Source of the DNA: an uncultured Burkholderiaceae bacterium
GTDB lineage: Bacteria > Pseudomonadota > Gammaproteobacteria > Burkholderiales > Burkholderiaceae_F
Length of the DNA: 7,195 bases
NCBI GenBank assembly: GCA_937936215.1
Contig: CALGWX010000161.1
Coordinates: forward strand, 1-7,195
Direction: 5' to 3'
The position numbers and the translations under genes were made by a program. Within the stretch, counting starts at the first letter, position 1, and each line of letters starts with the position of its first letter. Below are positions 7,062 to 7,195 of the stretch, in pieces. Below the pieces are notes generated by a model, which searched no databases, was not told where the DNA came from, and worked only from the letters and a program-made list of their open reading frames with translations.

Positions 7062-7195
7062 ATGGAGCGCGACGCGATGGCCGCGATCAGCGCCGAGCGC
7101 TGGCTGCAGCGGCTCGCGGAGTTGAGTCTGCGCCAGGGCCTCGCCATCGGCACGCTGCTCGGCGGCGCGCGCGCCGACCTCGACCTGCTGCTCGC
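7062..7195 (+). CDS. Unidentified gene, 3' end beyond the window
   Basis: An ATG at 7062, 16 bases after the PagP-OmpW stop, opens a frame that stays open to the edge (44 complete codons). The translation begins MERDAMAAISAERWLQRL and continues with Leu/Ala-rich amphipathic sequence (LRQGLAIGTLLGGARADLDLLL). Third positions are nearly all G or C. No signal peptide is evident, and no domain can be recognised from this length. A second in-frame ATG at 7077 is an alternative start. Same strand and tight spacing suggest co-transcription with the PagP-OmpW gene, but no clear Shine-Dalgarno is visible. Confidence 0.5.
   Translation, partial: MERDAMAAISAERWLQRLAELSLRQGLAIGTLLGGARADLDLLL

Noticed and set aside
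5765..7153. 462-codon open frame on the - strand and a 510-codon + frame at 5593-7125
   Set aside because: Both overlap the PagP-OmpW gene, which has a signal peptide and family motifs. Their own translations are Arg/Ala/His-rich with no recognisable fold.

Overview
The window is GC-rich (roughly two-thirds G+C by eye) bacterial DNA. G or C dominates third codon positions, and all supported genes lie on the + strand. Codon use, the mixture of protein families, and an outer-membrane gene with a signal peptide indicate a Gram-negative bacterium. The protein style fits Betaproteobacteria (Burkholderiales/Rhodocyclales), but that placement is inference.

Bases 1-4714 form a cyclic-di-GMP signalling block. 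The first gene is cut by the left edge. It encodes an ammonium-transporter (Amt) domain fused to a HAMP-like linker, two PAS domains, a GGDEF diguanylate cyclase domain and an EAL phosphodiesterase domain. Next, after 136 bp, is a stand-alone EAL-HDOD (YuxH-type) protein. Together they suggest that external or transported ammonium is converted into c-di-GMP turnover, with a second c-di-GMP-binding or degrading protein alongside.

Bases 4715-5815 are gene-poor. They hold a two-copy 30-bp tandem repeat with a strong hairpin, another 7-bp hairpin, and what looks like a frameshifted small membrane-protein gene. That gene's stop overlaps, as ATGA, the start of a 53-codon hydrophobic ORF. I recognise neither small product.

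Bases 5816-7045 hold the most unusual gene: a 409-residue secreted protein in which a complete PagP (lipid A palmitoyltransferase) domain is followed by an OmpW-like eight-strand beta-barrel. It is predicted to be a two-barrel outer-membrane protein. The PagP catalytic His, Asp and Ser and the 'hydrocarbon ruler' glycine are all present. A further gene begins 16 bp later and runs off the right edge; its function is not recognisable from 44 residues.

Themes: ammonium sensing linked to c-di-GMP in the left half, outer-membrane lipid A modification in the right half. Nothing in the sequence shows that the two halves are functionally linked. No rRNA, tRNA, CRISPR array or transposase was found.
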